NCBI RefSeq assembly: GCF_009928445.1
Contig: NZ_JAABNO010000016.1
Span: forward strand, 1 to 64,000
Reading direction: 5' to 3'
Source: Clostridium sp. C8-1-8
Lineage (GTDB): Bacteria; Bacillota; Clostridia; Clostridiales; Clostridiaceae
Length of the DNA: 64,000 nt
Under the pieces are notes generated by a model. It ran no database searches. It saw only the letters and a program-made list of their open reading frames with translations, and was not told the origin of the DNA. Position numbers and translations under genes: made by a program. This document shows positions 18,592-26,481 of this stretch, piece by piece (the stretch's first letter is position 1; each line of letters starts with the position of its first letter).

Positions 18592-18707
18592 CGAAATGTA
18601 AATCTTTTCGCGCATGTTTATGCATGTTTTTTAAAACTGTATGTACAAAAAAATACTGTGATTTTCCTAAGTATATACATTTAGTAAATAACAAGTATAA
18701 TAAAGAA

Positions 18708-18735
18708 GTCGCATTTATAAAAATATAAATGCGAC
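18708..18735 (-). terminator. Terminator of the glutamine-rich protein gene
   Basis: GTCGCATTTATA and the complementary TATAAATGCGAC close a short T loop, followed on the minus strand by TTCTTTATT, about 150 bases after the gene's stop. Confidence 0.7.
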
Positions 18736-18884
18736 CTATTAATGCAAATACATACTAAATATCACTAATACTTAAAAAGACTTTTTAAACAAAAATCTTT
18801 CTAAATTACTTTGCAGAAGTGATAAGTAGTTAATCACTAAAACTGTGAAACATATTTCTAAAAAGAAGCAATAAAACGCTCAGA

Positions 18885-19472
18885 TTAAAAAGAACTTGTA
18901 TGTCCGTGGCTATGTGAGTTCATGAATGATGCTCCAGTGTTTGAGCCCATATTTGAACTTCCTTGTTGCTGTCCGCCATATTGTTGCTGTTGTTGTTGTT
19001 GTTGTTGTTGTTGAGTTTGTTGAAGTTGTTGTAGCTGTTGCTGTTGTTGCTGTTCTCCTTGGCTCATTTGATTTAATTGTTGTTGAGTTTGCTCTATTAG
19101 CTGACTCATCTGTGAAAGAGTCTGATTTGATTGTAAGAACTGGCTAGCTTTACTTAAATCATTCATAGCATTTGTTATTGAAGATTGTAACTGTTGTTGA
19201 GTTTGCATTTGTTGCTGCTGAGTTTGTTGTTTGAAATCCTTTATTTGTTGTTGTAGGTCAGTTATAACCTTATTTCCTTGGTTGTTTTGTTGAGACTGAC
19301 CACTTTGAGGTTGTTGTGATCCAGCCATTGAGCTTTGTTGTTTTAATTGGTTTAAAGTGCTTGACATAGCGCTTAGTTGATCTTTTAAGCCTGTGATTTC
19401 AGCACCTATTTCAGCATCATTCTTTTTGCTATCAACATAGTTCTCTATTACCTTTTTACTTTTTTCGTCCAT
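18885..19472 (-). CDS. Glutamine-rich low-complexity protein of unknown function
   Basis: An approximately 195-aa soluble protein. Residues 1-45 are an ordinary acidic/Lys-rich helical region (DEKSKKVIENYVDSKKNDAE). From about residue 45 to 170 the chain is dominated by Gln with heptad-like Leu/Met, including an almost pure Gln run near 155-168, and could form a coiled coil or amyloid-like segment. The tail is Gly/Ser/His-rich (NSHSHGHTSSF). I prefer the ATG at 19472, nine bases after AAAGGAG, over the TTG two codons upstream. Such proteins in spore formers are sometimes coat or spore-surface components, but nothing here proves that. The repetitive CAA/CAG tract may vary between strains. Confidence 0.65.
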   Translation of the reverse strand: MDEKSKKVIENYVDSKKNDAEIGAEITGLKDQLSAMSSTLNQLKQQSSMAGSQQPQSGQSQQNNQGNKVITDLQQQIKDFKQQTQQQQMQTQQQLQSSITNAMNDLSKASQFLQSNQTLSQMSQLIEQTQQQLNQMSQGEQQQQQQLQQLQQTQQQQQQQQQQQYGGQQQGSSNMGSNTGASFMNSHSHGHTSSF

Positions 19473-19592
19473 CACCAATCACTCCTTTTAATATATTTGC
19501 TACGAAAATATCTTAACCACTATAAAATGCAAATATACTGGTGTTGTTTTTACTAATTAGATAGATGTACCACTTCATACTAAAATTTATAT

Positions 19593-19632
19593 TTTTCAAA
19601 GCTCTCTCATAAGAAAGAGGAGCTCTGAAAAT
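19593..19632 (-). terminator. Terminator after the FrnE-like gene
   Basis: TTTTCAGAGCTC pairs with GAGCTTTGAAAA across an inner TCTTTC/GAGAGA region. It lies about 60 bases downstream of the stop on the minus strand and is followed by AT-rich sequence. Confidence 0.6.
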
Positions 19633-19690
19633 ACATTTAAGACTGAAGTAGCACATATTTCTAGGAGTATATTGGTAATTTTAAAAAAAT

Positions 19691-20416
19691 TTAAATTTCA
19701 CATTTACCGTCGGAACAACTTCCAGCATCAGCTTCTTTTTCATCAGATTCTTTTGAAAGAAACTCTATAACTGGTGAGGAAAGTTCTTCTTTTCTCACTT
19801 TATCAAGAACGTCTAAAAATAACTCAGATGGTTGTGCTCCTGATACGGCATATTTATTATTAAATACAAAGAAAGGTACTCCAGTTATTCTCAAATTAGA
19901 AGCTCTTTCCTCATCTTTTCTTACCTCGGAGGCATATTTATCAGAAGAAAGTACCTCTAAAGCTGTCTGATAGTTTAGTCCAATTTCTTCTGCAAGTTTT
20001 GCTAATACTTGATGATCAGATATTAGAAGAGAATCTGTGAAATAGGCTTTTAAAATTCTTTCTGACAACTCATTCATTTTTCCTTCAGTTTTAGCATAAT
20101 GACATAATCTATGAGCATCAAAAGTATTTGTTGGCTTTAAATCCTCAAAATTATAGTCTAGGCCAAGAGCTTTAGCTTGTGCTATTATTTGGCTATTTGA
20201 GCCTTTAGCTTGCTCAACTGATATTCCATATTTTTTCGCTATTAGTTGATCGATATTTTCCTCATAAGTTTTCTTTGCAGATGGGTCAAGCTCAAAGCTT
20301 TTAAAAACTAATTCAATCTCATCCTTATATTCAAATTTATCTAATGCACTTTCTAGCCTTCTTTTCCCTATATAACAAAATGGACATGCAAAATCAGACC
20401 ATACTTCAATTTTCAT
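19691..20416 (-). CDS. FrnE/DsbA-family thiol oxidoreductase
   Basis: A 241-aa cytoplasmic thioredoxin-fold protein of the FrnE/YwbO type. The active site is Cys11-Pro-Phe-Cys14 in DFACPFCYIGKRRLE, and the cis-Pro loop is GVPFFVFNNKYAVSGAQP (about residues 178-195), typical of DsbA-like proteins. There is no signal peptide. The C-terminus ends in AGSCSDGKCEI, an additional Cys pair that could be a resolving or metal-binding site. It is likely involved in disulfide exchange or oxidative-stress defence. The ATG follows GAGGAGG. Monocistronic. Confidence 0.85.
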   Translation of the reverse strand: MKIEVWSDFACPFCYIGKRRLESALDKFEYKDEIELVFKSFELDPSAKKTYEENIDQLIAKKYGISVEQAKGSNSQIIAQAKALGLDYNFEDLKPTNTFDAHRLCHYAKTEGKMNELSERILKAYFTDSLLISDHQVLAKLAEEIGLNYQTALEVLSSDKYASEVRKDEERASNLRITGVPFFVFNNKYAVSGAQPSELFLDVLDKVRKEELSSPVIEFLSKESDEKEADAGSCSDGKCEI

Positions 20417-20860
20417 TTATATTCCTCCTCGAATCCTCATATCCATTATAAGCATTAATTCTTTGGGTAAGCTAATATAAGCATCATATGACTGACCGCT
20501 TAATTTTAACAGGTTATTTTAAAAAGCAAACTTTAAAGAATCAAAATTTTAACTATATATGAGGTTTATTTATAATTTAATGATATTATAGTCCATTAAA
20601 TTTCAATACTCAATGGTATAAAAAGGAACCCGTGGGGGGTATAATGTTTTTACAAAGAAAATTCGATATCAAGTCTAATAGATGGAGTTAATAAGTTAAT
20701 ACAATTAAACCTAAAGGCTTTAATATGTGAGAAAGCTAAAAGTTAAAGAATTGTTTGAAAAATAATTTGCTATAGGAAGAATGTTTCCTTATTTATATAC
20801 ATTAATGTATAATTTATAGATATATGTTTAGTTTTAAATTGGGGAAGGAATAATTTATAT
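20417..20860. other. Divergent intergenic region
   Basis: About 440 bases between the FrnE-like gene (-) and the molybdopterin oxidoreductase (+). No gene or riboswitch is recognised. A GTGGGGGGTATAATG segment near 20633 contains a TATAAT-like -10, but no good -35 is at the right distance. Confidence 0.3.
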
Positions 20861-22897
20861 ATGCATAATGAAGAATTTAAAGTTGTTAATACAGTGTGCT
20901 CAAAAAACTGTTTTGCTACTTGTCCATTAAAGGTATATGTTAAGGATGATAAGGTTGTAAAGGTCGAAGGTAAGGATAATAATCCTATAACTAGAGGAAA
21001 GATATGTACAAAAGGTAGAGTTTATCCTGAGATTGTAAATAGTAAAGAAAGGCTTTTATATCCCTTGAAAAGAGTAGGTACAAGGGGAGAAGGAAAGTTT
21101 GAAAGAATATCCTGGGATGAAGCTCTAGAACTTATGTATATTAAACTAAATAGCTTAAGACAAGAACATGGTGCTGAATCAGTGCTTTATTATCAAGGAA
21201 GCGGTAACTTTGGAGTTATGAGAAAATATGCTTATGGCTTTTGGTATCAGTTTGGTGGATATACAGGGACTATAGGCGATCTTTGTGATCCTGCTGCTGA
21301 AGAAGGAATGAAATATGGCTATGGTTGGAGGATACAAAACTCTTTAGATGACTTATTAAATAGTAAACTTATAATATTGTGGGGAGGAAATCCTGCTCAC
21401 ACTAACATTCATGCCATGTACTTTATAAATGAGGCAGTTAAAAATGGAGCCAAGTTAGTCACTATTGATCCAAGAAAGAATGAATCTAGTAGCAAAAGTA
21501 GTCTGCATATATATCCTAGAGGAGGAACAGATGGTTTGCTTGCCATAGGTATAGCAAAATTGCTCATAGAAAAGGGCTTAGCAGATTATGATTTTATAGA
21601 CAAATACACTTACGGTTTTGATAAATATGAAGAGTTTTTAGAAACTTATACCCTTGAAGAAGTATGTGATATAACTGAAGTTCATTTGGGAGAACTGAAT
21701 AAATTAGCTGATTTAATAGCTCAGTATCCAAAGTATGCTATGATAATGGGCTATGGGTTCCAGCGTTATAGCAATGGCGGGCAAACTATAAGAGCAGTTT
21801 CTTTGCTTCCTGCTATTACAGGAAGTATAGGAGAAAGTGGTTGTGGCATATATTGTGGCGAAAGTACAGGCGGAATGCTTCAGTGGCCTTATCTACCTGA
21901 TAAGCCTGAAAAAGTAAGACTTGCTATACCTAAGGGGAGAATAACTAGTGAAATAGAAGCTTTAGATTTGCCAAAAATAAAAGCAATGTGGGTAGAAAAA
22001 GCTAATCCACTTACCAGTAATCCTAATTTGAAAAAATTACAACAAACACTTAAAGGCTTAGATTTTATTGTGGTATCAGAGAATTTTCTTACAGATACAG
22101 CAAAGTTCGCCGATATTGTGCTGCCTGCAGCATCTTTTTTAGAGGAAGATGATTTGGTTGCGGCTTATGGACACCCTTATATTCAACTAAAGCAGAGAAC
22201 TGTAAATCCTCCAGGAGAATGTAAGACAGACCGTGAGATTTATAGACTTTTGGGACAGAAGTTTAACTTTGATATGAAGTATCTACCACAAGATGATATA
22301 GAAATATTAAATAAGGTACTAGAAAGTAGTTCTATGAACACAACCTTAGAAAAAATGAAGGAAAAGCCTTATCTTGCCGAAGATTATGATAATATAGCTT
22401 TTAGAAATAAAGACTTTAAAACTACCAGTGGAAAGATAGAATTTTACTCTGAAGATATAGCTAGGGATTGGGGAGTTAGTCCAGTGCCAGTTTATGAGGA
22501 GCCAGAAGAAAGTAAGTATTCAAGTAAAGCAGATTATTTAAAATATCCGCTTCAGCTAATAACAGCTCATAGCTTAGAAAGAATAAACTCTCAATTCACT
22601 GAAAGCAAAAAGCTTACTGAATTATTCACTACAGTTGTTCATATAAATAAAGCTGATGCAGAAGCAAGAAACATATTTACTGGAGATGCTGTTAGAGTGT
22701 TTAATGACAGGGGGGAAGTGTTTTTAAATGCTAAGGTTATTGATGGGATAAAGCCTGGAGCTATAAACATCTTTGAAGGTTTGCCACATAAGACAAGAAT
22801 GGCAGTAAATAATTTGATAGATGATAGAATTACAGATATGGGCTATGGAACCTCATATCATACTTGCCTAGTAGAAATTGAGAGATTGAATCTCTAA
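20861..22897 (+). CDS. Molybdopterin-dependent oxidoreductase with [4Fe-4S] cluster (YyaE-like)
   Basis: A 678-aa member of the DMSO-reductase superfamily. The N-terminus has Cys13, Cys17, Cys21 and Cys49 (CX3CX3CX27C) for a [4Fe-4S] cluster. GDLCDPAAEEG follows, with Cys142 as a candidate Mo/W ligand; then come bis-MGD binding segments (LIILWGGNPAHTN, PRKNESS, GYGFQRYSNGGQTIRA). The C-terminal molydopterin-binding domain begins near PLQLITAHS (about 565). No twin-arginine signal is present, so it is cytoplasmic. The substrate is unknown. No electron-transfer or membrane subunit is adjacent; the architecture resembles B. subtilis YyaE. Start is ATG with GGAAGGA about 12 bases upstream. Confidence 0.85.
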   Translation: MHNEEFKVVNTVCSKNCFATCPLKVYVKDDKVVKVEGKDNNPITRGKICTKGRVYPEIVNSKERLLYPLKRVGTRGEGKFERISWDEALELMYIKLNSLRQEHGAESVLYYQGSGNFGVMRKYAYGFWYQFGGYTGTIGDLCDPAAEEGMKYGYGWRIQNSLDDLLNSKLIILWGGNPAHTNIHAMYFINEAVKNGAKLVTIDPRKNESSSKSSLHIYPRGGTDGLLAIGIAKLLIEKGLADYDFIDKYTYGFDKYEEFLETYTLEEVCDITEVHLGELNKLADLIAQYPKYAMIMGYGFQRYSNGGQTIRAVSLLPAITGSIGESGCGIYCGESTGGMLQWPYLPDKPEKVRLAIPKGRITSEIEALDLPKIKAMWVEKANPLTSNPNLKKLQQTLKGLDFIVVSENFLTDTAKFADIVLPAASFLEEDDLVAAYGHPYIQLKQRTVNPPGECKTDREIYRLLGQKFNFDMKYLPQDDIEILNKVLESSSMNTTLEKMKEKPYLAEDYDNIAFRNKDFKTTSGKIEFYSEDIARDWGVSPVPVYEEPEESKYSSKADYLKYPLQLITAHSLERINSQFTESKKLTELFTTVVHINKADAEARNIFTGDAVRVFNDRGEVFLNAKVIDGIKPGAINIFEGLPHKTRMAVNNLIDDRITDMGYGTSYHTCLVEIERLNL

Positions 22898-22923
22898 TAA
22901 AAAAGTATAGACACAGATGTGCA

Positions 22924-22963
22924 AAAAAGTCACTGAATAAAGATTAATTCAGCGACTTTTTAA
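22924..22963. terminator. Bidirectional terminator between convergent genes
   Basis: AAAAAGTCACTGAAT pairs with ATTCAGCGACTTTTT around AAAGATTA. A and T runs on both sides serve the oxidoreductase (+) and the chemoreceptor (-). Confidence 0.8.
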
Positions 22964-22970
22964 TTGCAAT

Positions 22971-24497
22971 CTATTTCCTTCTATTTTCAAATTTATCAAC
23001 TAATTCTTGAAGCATTCTAGAAGTTGACTCAAGTTTCTCTGATATATCAAACATTTGCTCTAAATGTTTGTTTTGCTCTATTATTGACTGAGCTGTTTCT
23101 TTAGTCTTATTAGAGTTGTTATCTGCATGTTCTGCCACTTGCTCAATAGAGCTTGTCACTTCTTCTGCAGCAGAAGAAACATCTTGAGATATAACTGCTA
23201 CCTTAGAAATATCTTCTTTTACCACGTCTATTGCTAAAAGTATGTTATTAAAGGTCTTACCAGTTTCGTTAACAACTTCTATACCAGTATGAACATCACT
23301 GATACCTATATTCATAGCTTTATTTGCATTGTTGATATTTTCTTGTACGCTCTTTATCATATCGGAAATCTTTATAGCAGAACCTTGAGATTCTTCTGCA
23401 AGCTTTCTAACTTCATCAGCTACCACGGCAAAGCCTCTTCCACTCTCTCCAGCTCTAGCTGCTTCTATTGCAGCATTAAGTGCTAGAAGGTTAGTTTGCT
23501 CCGCTATAGAGCTTATTACTTGAACTACCTGATCTATGTCTTTGGACTGTTTACTAAACACTTCTAAGATTTCAGCTACATTTCCTACAGATGCATCAAT
23601 GGAGTTCATTTGCTTAACTACTTGTTTTATTGCATTTTCTCCATCTTTTGCTTCTTTAACCGTTTCCTTGGTTTTTACAGAAGCTCTTTCGGAAGCAGAA
23701 GCTATATCATAAATTCCTTTTGATACTTCAGCTAAGGCTTTTGAACTTTCCGAAGTATAGTTATATTGGTTTAAGCTAGCATCTTCTATATGCTTCATAG
23801 CAAAGTTAATATCGTTTGAAGTTCCTAAACTATTTTTTACACTTTCAGATAGATTCTCTGAATAACCAGCTATATCATTTATTGTTTTACCTAGGTTAAG
23901 AAGAATTTCTTCAAGCTCCTCTTTTTTATTCATGCCTTCAGCATTAAGAGCTGCTTCATTCTTTTTATTACTAGAAATCATAAATATAGTAGCTACGCTA
24001 GTTAGTATTAAGAATACTGCATGTAGTAATAGCATTTGGAATGGATAGTGATGTGATCCACAAAGTAACTCAGGGAATAAGAAGTATCCTCCAAGGTGGT
24101 GTACCGCAAATATTGCTGTGCTTATTAATATATTATTGATACTATCGTAGTATGCTATCATGGCTATGACCATGAATATTGAAAAATGATACTCAACTAA
24201 ACCATTTCCTACAGCAATTATTGCAATACTAGAAAAAGTCAAAGTAAGAGTTAATAATAAAGGAATGCTATCGTGCTCAGTACTTTTAAATTTATATAGG
24301 TAAAAAGCTGTACCTAATAATATTACTGGAACTAGTGCAATTAAGTAAGATATTACAATACTGCTATTTGACATTGTTGACATATCATCCATAGTAAAGA
24401 ATGATAAAAACCTACCTAATATGGCTACTAATAAAATCAGAAACACTGTACAAAGAGAAAGTTTTAACATTAAGCTGTTCTTTAAAGATTTTGTCAT
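22971..24497 (-). CDS. Methyl-accepting chemotaxis protein with polytopic membrane sensor
   Basis: A 508-aa chemoreceptor. Residues 1-175 form six hydrophobic helices without a large extracellular ligand domain. Several histidines lie in or near them: His104 (EYHFSIFM), His133-134 ([10 protein letters not shown]), His149-150 and His159. This resembles a sensor module found in other bacterial MCPs and GGDEF proteins; its ligand is unknown. The cytoplasmic signalling domain (about 200-508) has the hairpin tip [20 protein letters not shown] and [16 protein letters not shown]. No HAMP domain is obvious. GTTGGGGG precedes the ATG. It stands alone; chemotaxis genes must lie elsewhere. Confidence 0.86.
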   Translation of the reverse strand: MTKSLKNSLMLKLSLCTVFLILLVAILGRFLSFFTMDDMSTMSNSSIVISYLIALVPVILLGTAFYLYKFKSTEHDSIPLLLTLTLTFSSIAIIAVGNGLVEYHFSIFMVIAMIAYYDSINNILISTAIFAVHHLGGYFLFPELLCGSHHYPFQMLLLHAVFLILTSVATIFMISSNKKNEAALNAEGMNKKEELEEILLNLGKTINDIAGYSENLSESVKNSLGTSNDINFAMKHIEDASLNQYNYTSESSKALAEVSKGIYDIASASERASVKTKETVKEAKDGENAIKQVVKQMNSIDASVGNVAEILEVFSKQSKDIDQVVQVISSIAEQTNLLALNAAIEAARAGESGRGFAVVADEVRKLAEESQGSAIKISDMIKSVQENINNANKAMNIGISDVHTGIEVVNETGKTFNNILLAIDVVKEDISKVAVISQDVSSAAEEVTSSIEQVAEHADNNSNKTKETAQSIIEQNKHLEQMFDISEKLESTSRMLQELVDKFENRRK

Positions 24498-24780
24498 TTG
24501 TTTACCCCCAACTAATAAATAGTATATAGGATAATTATCGATAGAATCTATAAAGGCTAAAGTAGAAAAACATAGAACTTTATAAAAATAAGACCTTAAT
24601 TTTTATGCTTAAATTCAAGTAATATAAACTATTGGAATTATATAACGAATATAATAAAATATAGATATGGTTTATATAGAAATCTTTGGGAGTTGTGATG
24701 ATTTAACAGTAAGTGATTTACAATATTCAACTATATAAAATGATTAAGACTTAATAATTAATAAATTGAGGTAGATATAT

Positions 24781-26481
24781 ATGATTAACATAGGTATTGA
24801 TCTAGGCACTACTAATAGTCTAGTGTCATATTGGACGGAACAGGGTCCGGTAATTATTCCGAATTCTTTAGGTGAGAGACTGACTCCTTCAGTAGTAAGT
24901 GTGGATGATAATGGAGAGATTTTGGTAGGACAAATCGCTAAGGAGAGACAGATATCCCATCCAGAAAGTAGTGCTTCTGTATTTAAAAGAAACATGGGAA
25001 GCAAGAAGGTATATAAGCTTTTAGATAAGGAGTTTTTACCGGAAGAGTTATCAGCACTTATATTAAGGTCTTTGAAGGAAGATGCTGAGAGATTTTTGGG
25101 TATTCCAGTAACAGAAGCTGTTATAAGTGTACCAGCATACTTCAGTGATAGTCAAAGAAAGGCAACTCAGAGAGCTGGGGAGCTTGCTGGACTTAGAGTA
25201 GAAAGACTTGTGACTGAACCTACTGCAGCAGCACTTGCTTATGGTCTGCATCATACTAAATCTGATACTAAGTTTCTAGTATTTGACCTAGGTGGAGGTA
25301 CCTTTGATGTATCCATACTTGAGTTATTCAACAACATAATGGAAGTTAGAGCAGTTGCCGGAGATAACTACTTAGGGGGAGAAGACTTCACAGAGGCATT
25401 GGCTGCTATGTTTTTGAAACACCATAACAAAAAGAGTGATGAAATAAATGAAAAGGAGTATTCCTTATTAAAGAAGGAAGCAGAGGTTGGGAAAAGAGCC
25501 TTTTCTGAGAGTAGGGTAGTGACCTTAAGTTCAAAAATAGATGGTGAGTTATTAGAATGTGAAGTTTCCCTTGATGACTATGAAAAGTCAGTAAAGGGAC
25601 TTTTAAATAGACTTAGAGAGCCGGTGGAAAGAGCTTTAAGTGATGCTTCCTTAAGAATAAGTGATATAGATTCAATTTTACTAGTGGGCGGAGCAACAAA
25701 ACTGCCTACAATAAGAAGCTTTGTAAGTAAGTTGTTTGGAAAGTTAGCTTATATAAACATAAATCCTGATGAAGTAGTTGCCTTAGGAGCAGGAGTTCAA
25801 GCAGCGCTAAAAGGAAAGAATGCTGCCTTTAAGGAAATAATACTTACGGATGTATGTCCATACACACTTGGTACTACTGTATCCGTTAGAAAGGCTCATG
25901 GACATTATGAAAGTGGACACTTCCTTCCAATTATTGAAAGGAATACTACAATACCAGTAAGTAAAGTTGAAAGGTTATATACGGTTTATGACAATCAAAA
26001 GGTAATAAATGTGGAGATACTTCAAGGGGAATCTCGTTTATCTAAGGATAATATTTATCTTGGAGAGCTCAATATATCAGTGCCCGCAGCATCGGCAGGT
26101 ACTGAAGCTATAGATGTTAGATATACCTATGACATTAATGGAATATTAGAGGTAGAAGTAACGGTGGTATCAACGGGAACAAAGAAAACTGTAGTTATAG
26201 AAAAGAATCCAGGTCATATGACTAAGGAGGAAATAGCTACAAGAATGGAAGCCTTGGCAAGCCTTAAAATACATCCTAGAGAAAATCATGAAAATAAGCT
26301 AATAATAACTAGAGGAGAGAGGTTATTTGAGGAAAACTTAGGAGATGCAAGACAAGAGATTGGAAGGCTTATAAGAGAGTTTGAAGAGATTCTAGAGAGA
26401 CAAGATCCGAAAGAGATTAAGGACGCAAGAATACGTGTAAAGAACATATTTGATTCAATAGATACTAAGGGGGATTTTTAG
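24781..26481 (+). CDS. HscC-type Hsp70 chaperone
   Basis: A 566-aa Hsp70 homologue, shorter than DnaK (about 610-640). The nucleotide-binding domain has GIDLGTTNSLVS (residues 5-16), FDLGGGTFDVSI, the hinge segment LVGGATKLP and GAGVQAALKG. The substrate-binding beta domain follows, and the C-terminal lid is reduced and ends KGDF. This matches the HscC class rather than housekeeping DnaK. The gene touches the downstream J-domain-TPR gene (stop and ATG adjacent), so the two form a chaperone/cochaperone pair. No CIRCE element was seen upstream. Confidence 0.85.
   Translation: MINIGIDLGTTNSLVSYWTEQGPVIIPNSLGERLTPSVVSVDDNGEILVGQIAKERQISHPESSASVFKRNMGSKKVYKLLDKEFLPEELSALILRSLKEDAERFLGIPVTEAVISVPAYFSDSQRKATQRAGELAGLRVERLVTEPTAAALAYGLHHTKSDTKFLVFDLGGGTFDVSILELFNNIMEVRAVAGDNYLGGEDFTEALAAMFLKHHNKKSDEINEKEYSLLKKEAEVGKRAFSESRVVTLSSKIDGELLECEVSLDDYEKSVKGLLNRLREPVERALSDASLRISDIDSILLVGGATKLPTIRSFVSKLFGKLAYININPDEVVALGAGVQAALKGKNAAFKEIILTDVCPYTLGTTVSVRKAHGHYESGHFLPIIERNTTIPVSKVERLYTVYDNQKVINVEILQGESRLSKDNIYLGELNISVPAASAGTEAIDVRYTYDINGILEVEVTVVSTGTKKTVVIEKNPGHMTKEEIATRMEALASLKIHPRENHENKLIITRGERLFEENLGDARQEIGRLIREFEEILERQDPKEIKDARIRVKNIFDSIDTKGDF

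Noticed and set aside
18926..19147. Plus-strand valine-rich ORF opposite the glutamine-rich gene
   Set aside because: The Val runs are the antisense reading of CAA/CAG glutamine codons; no ribosome-binding site or family match.
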